A DNA stretch of 64,000 nucleotides from Apostichopus japonicus (Eukaryota > Echinodermata > Holothuroidea > Aspidochirotida > Stichopodidae), in assembly GCF_037975245.1 (NCBI RefSeq), contig NC_092581.1:13173303-13237302 (forward strand), read 5' to 3'. The position numbers and the translations under genes are program-made. This document shows, piece after piece, positions 61,686 to 64,000 of the stretch (within the stretch, counting starts at the first letter, position 1; the number at the start of each line of letters is the position of its first letter). The notes under the pieces are model-generated. The model was not told the DNA's origin. It saw only the letters and a program-made list of their open reading frames with translations, and ran no database searches.

Positions 61686-63190
61686 GTATATAACCCTTCG
61701 GTTTTGCATGGTTAGTCAATGAGAAAGTTACGGTATCCTAGCGTATGCAAATCATACATTATAACGCAAGATCCCAAATTTAATGCATAAATTTGCTCTT
61801 CATAAAGATATACAAGTGCCCCTTTACAGCTACACCATGGGCAGGAAAGATGGGGGGTGGGGGCTGAAACAAATTGAGCTCTCAGTCAAGCAAAGACTAC
61901 CTGGAGAAATGTATCTAAAGTTTGGTTATTTTCTCAATTTAAAATCCGCATTTTTTTAGACCATCCAATATTTATATAGGCCTCGTTATCTAATCTATTT
62001 CATAAATATTTTCGAACAATTCTTTGTTTATATATAGTAGGCTAAAAACATGCCTGATGTTTTATTTCTTTCTTTCTTGGGTTTGGCGTAATAATTACCA
62101 GCAATAGTCATATAAACCAACCATGCAGTCGTACATATTTTATAGAGTTATCAGTTTCCTATTAAGTAACTCATCGAAACTTGAATACGTACCTACATAG
62201 AGGTAAAACGGCCTTTTTATTCATTTATTTATTTTTACATAGGCCTATGCCTTAATTATGTATATATTTATTATATTCAAATGGGGAAAACATTCTATAA
62301 GCATTGCGCTTCTTTTTTTCTCCTTTTCCATGCATTTGTATAGCTTAAACACTGTATATCAATTAACATGATGAATGTTTTTTTCTTCTTTTTTTCTTTG
62401 TACCTCTCTATCTAAATTGTATTGTATATCAAAATATTTGTTTATACTTTGTTAAACATTCATATTCTGTACACAATTGCTGGAAATAAATTGTTGTCAT
62501 TGTCATTGTCAAATTGGTCACTTAATATGTCAAAATCGATATATTGAATCAAAAAGTATTTTTGCAGCATTGGTGGTTTTATTGCCAATTATTGCATTAC
62601 ATTCGAACTTTCGGAGGGGAAGGCTGGGTGGGGTCGGGGAGGGTGAGATGAGGAAGTAAGAGTGGGATGGGGATAAGAGGAGGGTGATTCTATAAAATAT
62701 AGAAAATAACTAAAAAAAACATTGCTGTCACTCGAAAGAAGTTTCCTCAAATGTCTTATTTGTGAGAAAAGAAATTTCTTCTTTCTAATATAAAGCATTG
62801 TTGGCGTCATAGTTTTTAATCTCCTCTTTTGCGAAATTTCTTTTTATTGGAAAGGAGATGTTGTTGTCTATTGTTACAATCAGCTTTGCGTGTGAGCCTC
62901 TTAAAGCGAGTGATTAACCATGCTGATCAAAACACAACATAACGATTTAATGGAGCTTAGCATCATGTTCGTGCTTAATACTACCAATGCTTTGGAATAC
63001 CTCACTGAGAGTTGGTGTTAAAGCTGAAGGAACTCTGAATGCTGGTTTGTAGGAGCCCAATGTGCACAACATGCATTTCGTTGACTTTGTAACAATCTAT
63101 CATTCTATTTATAGTGAGTCCATACTCGTACCCGTACACTTGCAACGTTGCAATGTATTCGTAATTGGACATCATGATGGACTTGCACTG
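61686..63190. other. Unrecognised stretch
   Basis: G-rich at about 61850-61862 and 62615-62690. No gene recognised. Confidence 0.4.
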
Positions 63191-63310
63191 GTATTGAGTA
63201 CAACATTTGATACTCGTATTCGAGTACAATATTTGGTATTCGTATTCGAGTACAATATTTGTTACTTGTATTCGAGTACAATATTTGGTACTCGTATTCA
63301 CCATCGTACT
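63191..63310. repeat. 27-bp minisatellite built on a palindrome
   Basis: Four to five units of the form GAGTACAATATTTGGTACTC followed by GTATTC. Each unit contains TACTCGTATTCGAGTA, itself a palindrome. Degenerate GTACTCGT motifs extend to about 63475. Confidence 0.85.
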
Positions 63311-63633
63311 GTAATTACTCTGTACTCGTGCTCAACACATTTTGAGAATATTGTATCGATAATGGTGAAAGATTAAACACGTGCTCGAGATTGGAGCCTT
63401 GTATTCATAGTCGTACTCGTTTCATTCCAATGGGAGATGTACTTACACTGGTACTCATGCTTTGGTACTCGTTTCACAAGTCCGCAAGCATAGTGTTATG
63501 ACACTCCGACATAAGTAAGGAATCTGAAACAATAGCCTATACTACTTAAATCACTAAAATTACTTCAAGCCTTCAAGACATTAACGTTAGTTTCTTTTAC
63601 AACTTTATTACGAAAACACATAGAATTATCTGC

Positions 63634-63885
63634 ATTATCTGCATTGGCATAAACATTTCAAACCTATATAATACATATAGACAGATAGACAGACGGACGG
63701 ACGGACGGACGGACGGACGGACGGACGGACGGACGGACGGACGGACGGACGGACGGACGGACGGACGGACGGACGGACGGAACCGGGGCGGATGGACGGA
63801 TGGACGAATGGACGGATGGACGGATGGACGGATGGACGGATGGAAGGATGGAAGGAGTTACGATGTTTCTGCCAATGCAGATAAT
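63634..63885. repeat. 22-bp inverted repeat enclosing the GGAC array
   Basis: ATTATCTGCATTGGCATAAA (63634) and, inward from 63885, ATTATCTGCATTGGCAGAAA match over 22 bp with one mismatch. Between them is the GGAC/GGAT simple repeat. It is possibly a foldback element with an expanded interior. Confidence 0.65.
63690..63855. repeat. (ACGG)n then (GGATGGAC)n array
   Basis: About 90 bases of pure ACGG are followed by GGATGGAC-type units. Frames reading SVRPSVRPS are artefacts. Confidence 0.97.
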
Positions 63886-64000
63886 ACATCTACAAAGCAA
63901 TTGTAGAAATACTGAATGTAGCTTTAATGTAAATGAAAGTAAAGTAAATAATATAAGGAATCTACTCACCAAAATTACGAATGTTTCAGTGACCTGGTAT
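63886..64000. other. Unannotated end of window
   Basis: Nothing recognised. Confidence 0.4.

Noticed and set aside
63635-63972. ORFs with SVRPSVRPS repeats
   Set aside because: Translation of the GGAC array.

Overview
This window looks like intergenic or intronic DNA from a eukaryote, most likely a marine invertebrate deuterostome such as an echinoderm. No long real protein-coding gene is visible. The sequence is AT-rich and has no bacterial operon layout. It is full of TA, CATA, TCTA and GGAC simple repeats, minisatellites, tRNA-headed SINEs, short terminal-inverted-repeat elements and Penelope-like retroelement remains. The AGGCCTATA-type motifs in the TA arrays and the style of the SINEs suggest an echinoderm, perhaps a sea cucumber, but that is inference and no taxonomic gene was found.

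0-8 kb: a cruciform-forming inverted repeat (about 1.5 kb) is followed by the most unusual object in the window. This is a tandem dimer (3279-3665) of a retroposon whose 5' end is the first ~45 nt of U2 snRNA, including the branch-point recognition sequence, joined to an unrelated structured tail. A perfect 12-bp target-site duplication flanks the dimer. Next come a decayed Penelope-like (PLE) GIY-YIG fragment and two tRNA-headed SINEs head to tail. The second SINE is split by a hAT-type MITE. Another hAT-like MITE lies at 7.56-7.84 kb.

8-23 kb: a 22-bp minisatellite, TA arrays, and a cluster of hAT-like MITEs at 17-21 kb, one with a perfect 8-bp target duplication. A second PLE fragment lies on the minus strand with a hammerhead-ribozyme-like motif downstream of its coding end. 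A foldback DNA element at 21.5-22.1 kb carries a nested minus-strand SINE.

23-33 kb: a 20-bp minisatellite, a ~25-bp minisatellite with signs of higher-order structure, a 5'-truncated SINE, a third copy of the U2-headed element (lacking most of its head), and a second copy of the foldback element beside a weak candidate exon.

33-64 kb: mostly low-information DNA. It contains one candidate cysteine-rich exon (40.6 kb), a 1.33-kb uninterrupted TCTA array, a foldback element with 42-bp arms around a TA core (47.1 kb), a foldback element next to three copies of a 179-bp tandem repeat (50.7-51.6 kb), a full SINE at 54.1 kb, several old tandem duplications, and a GGAC array enclosed by a 22-bp inverted repeat at the end.

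Most open reading frames here are translations of microsatellites or chance frames and are left out. No genes working together can be described. The window is mainly a record of retroposition, DNA-transposon insertion and tandem-repeat expansion.
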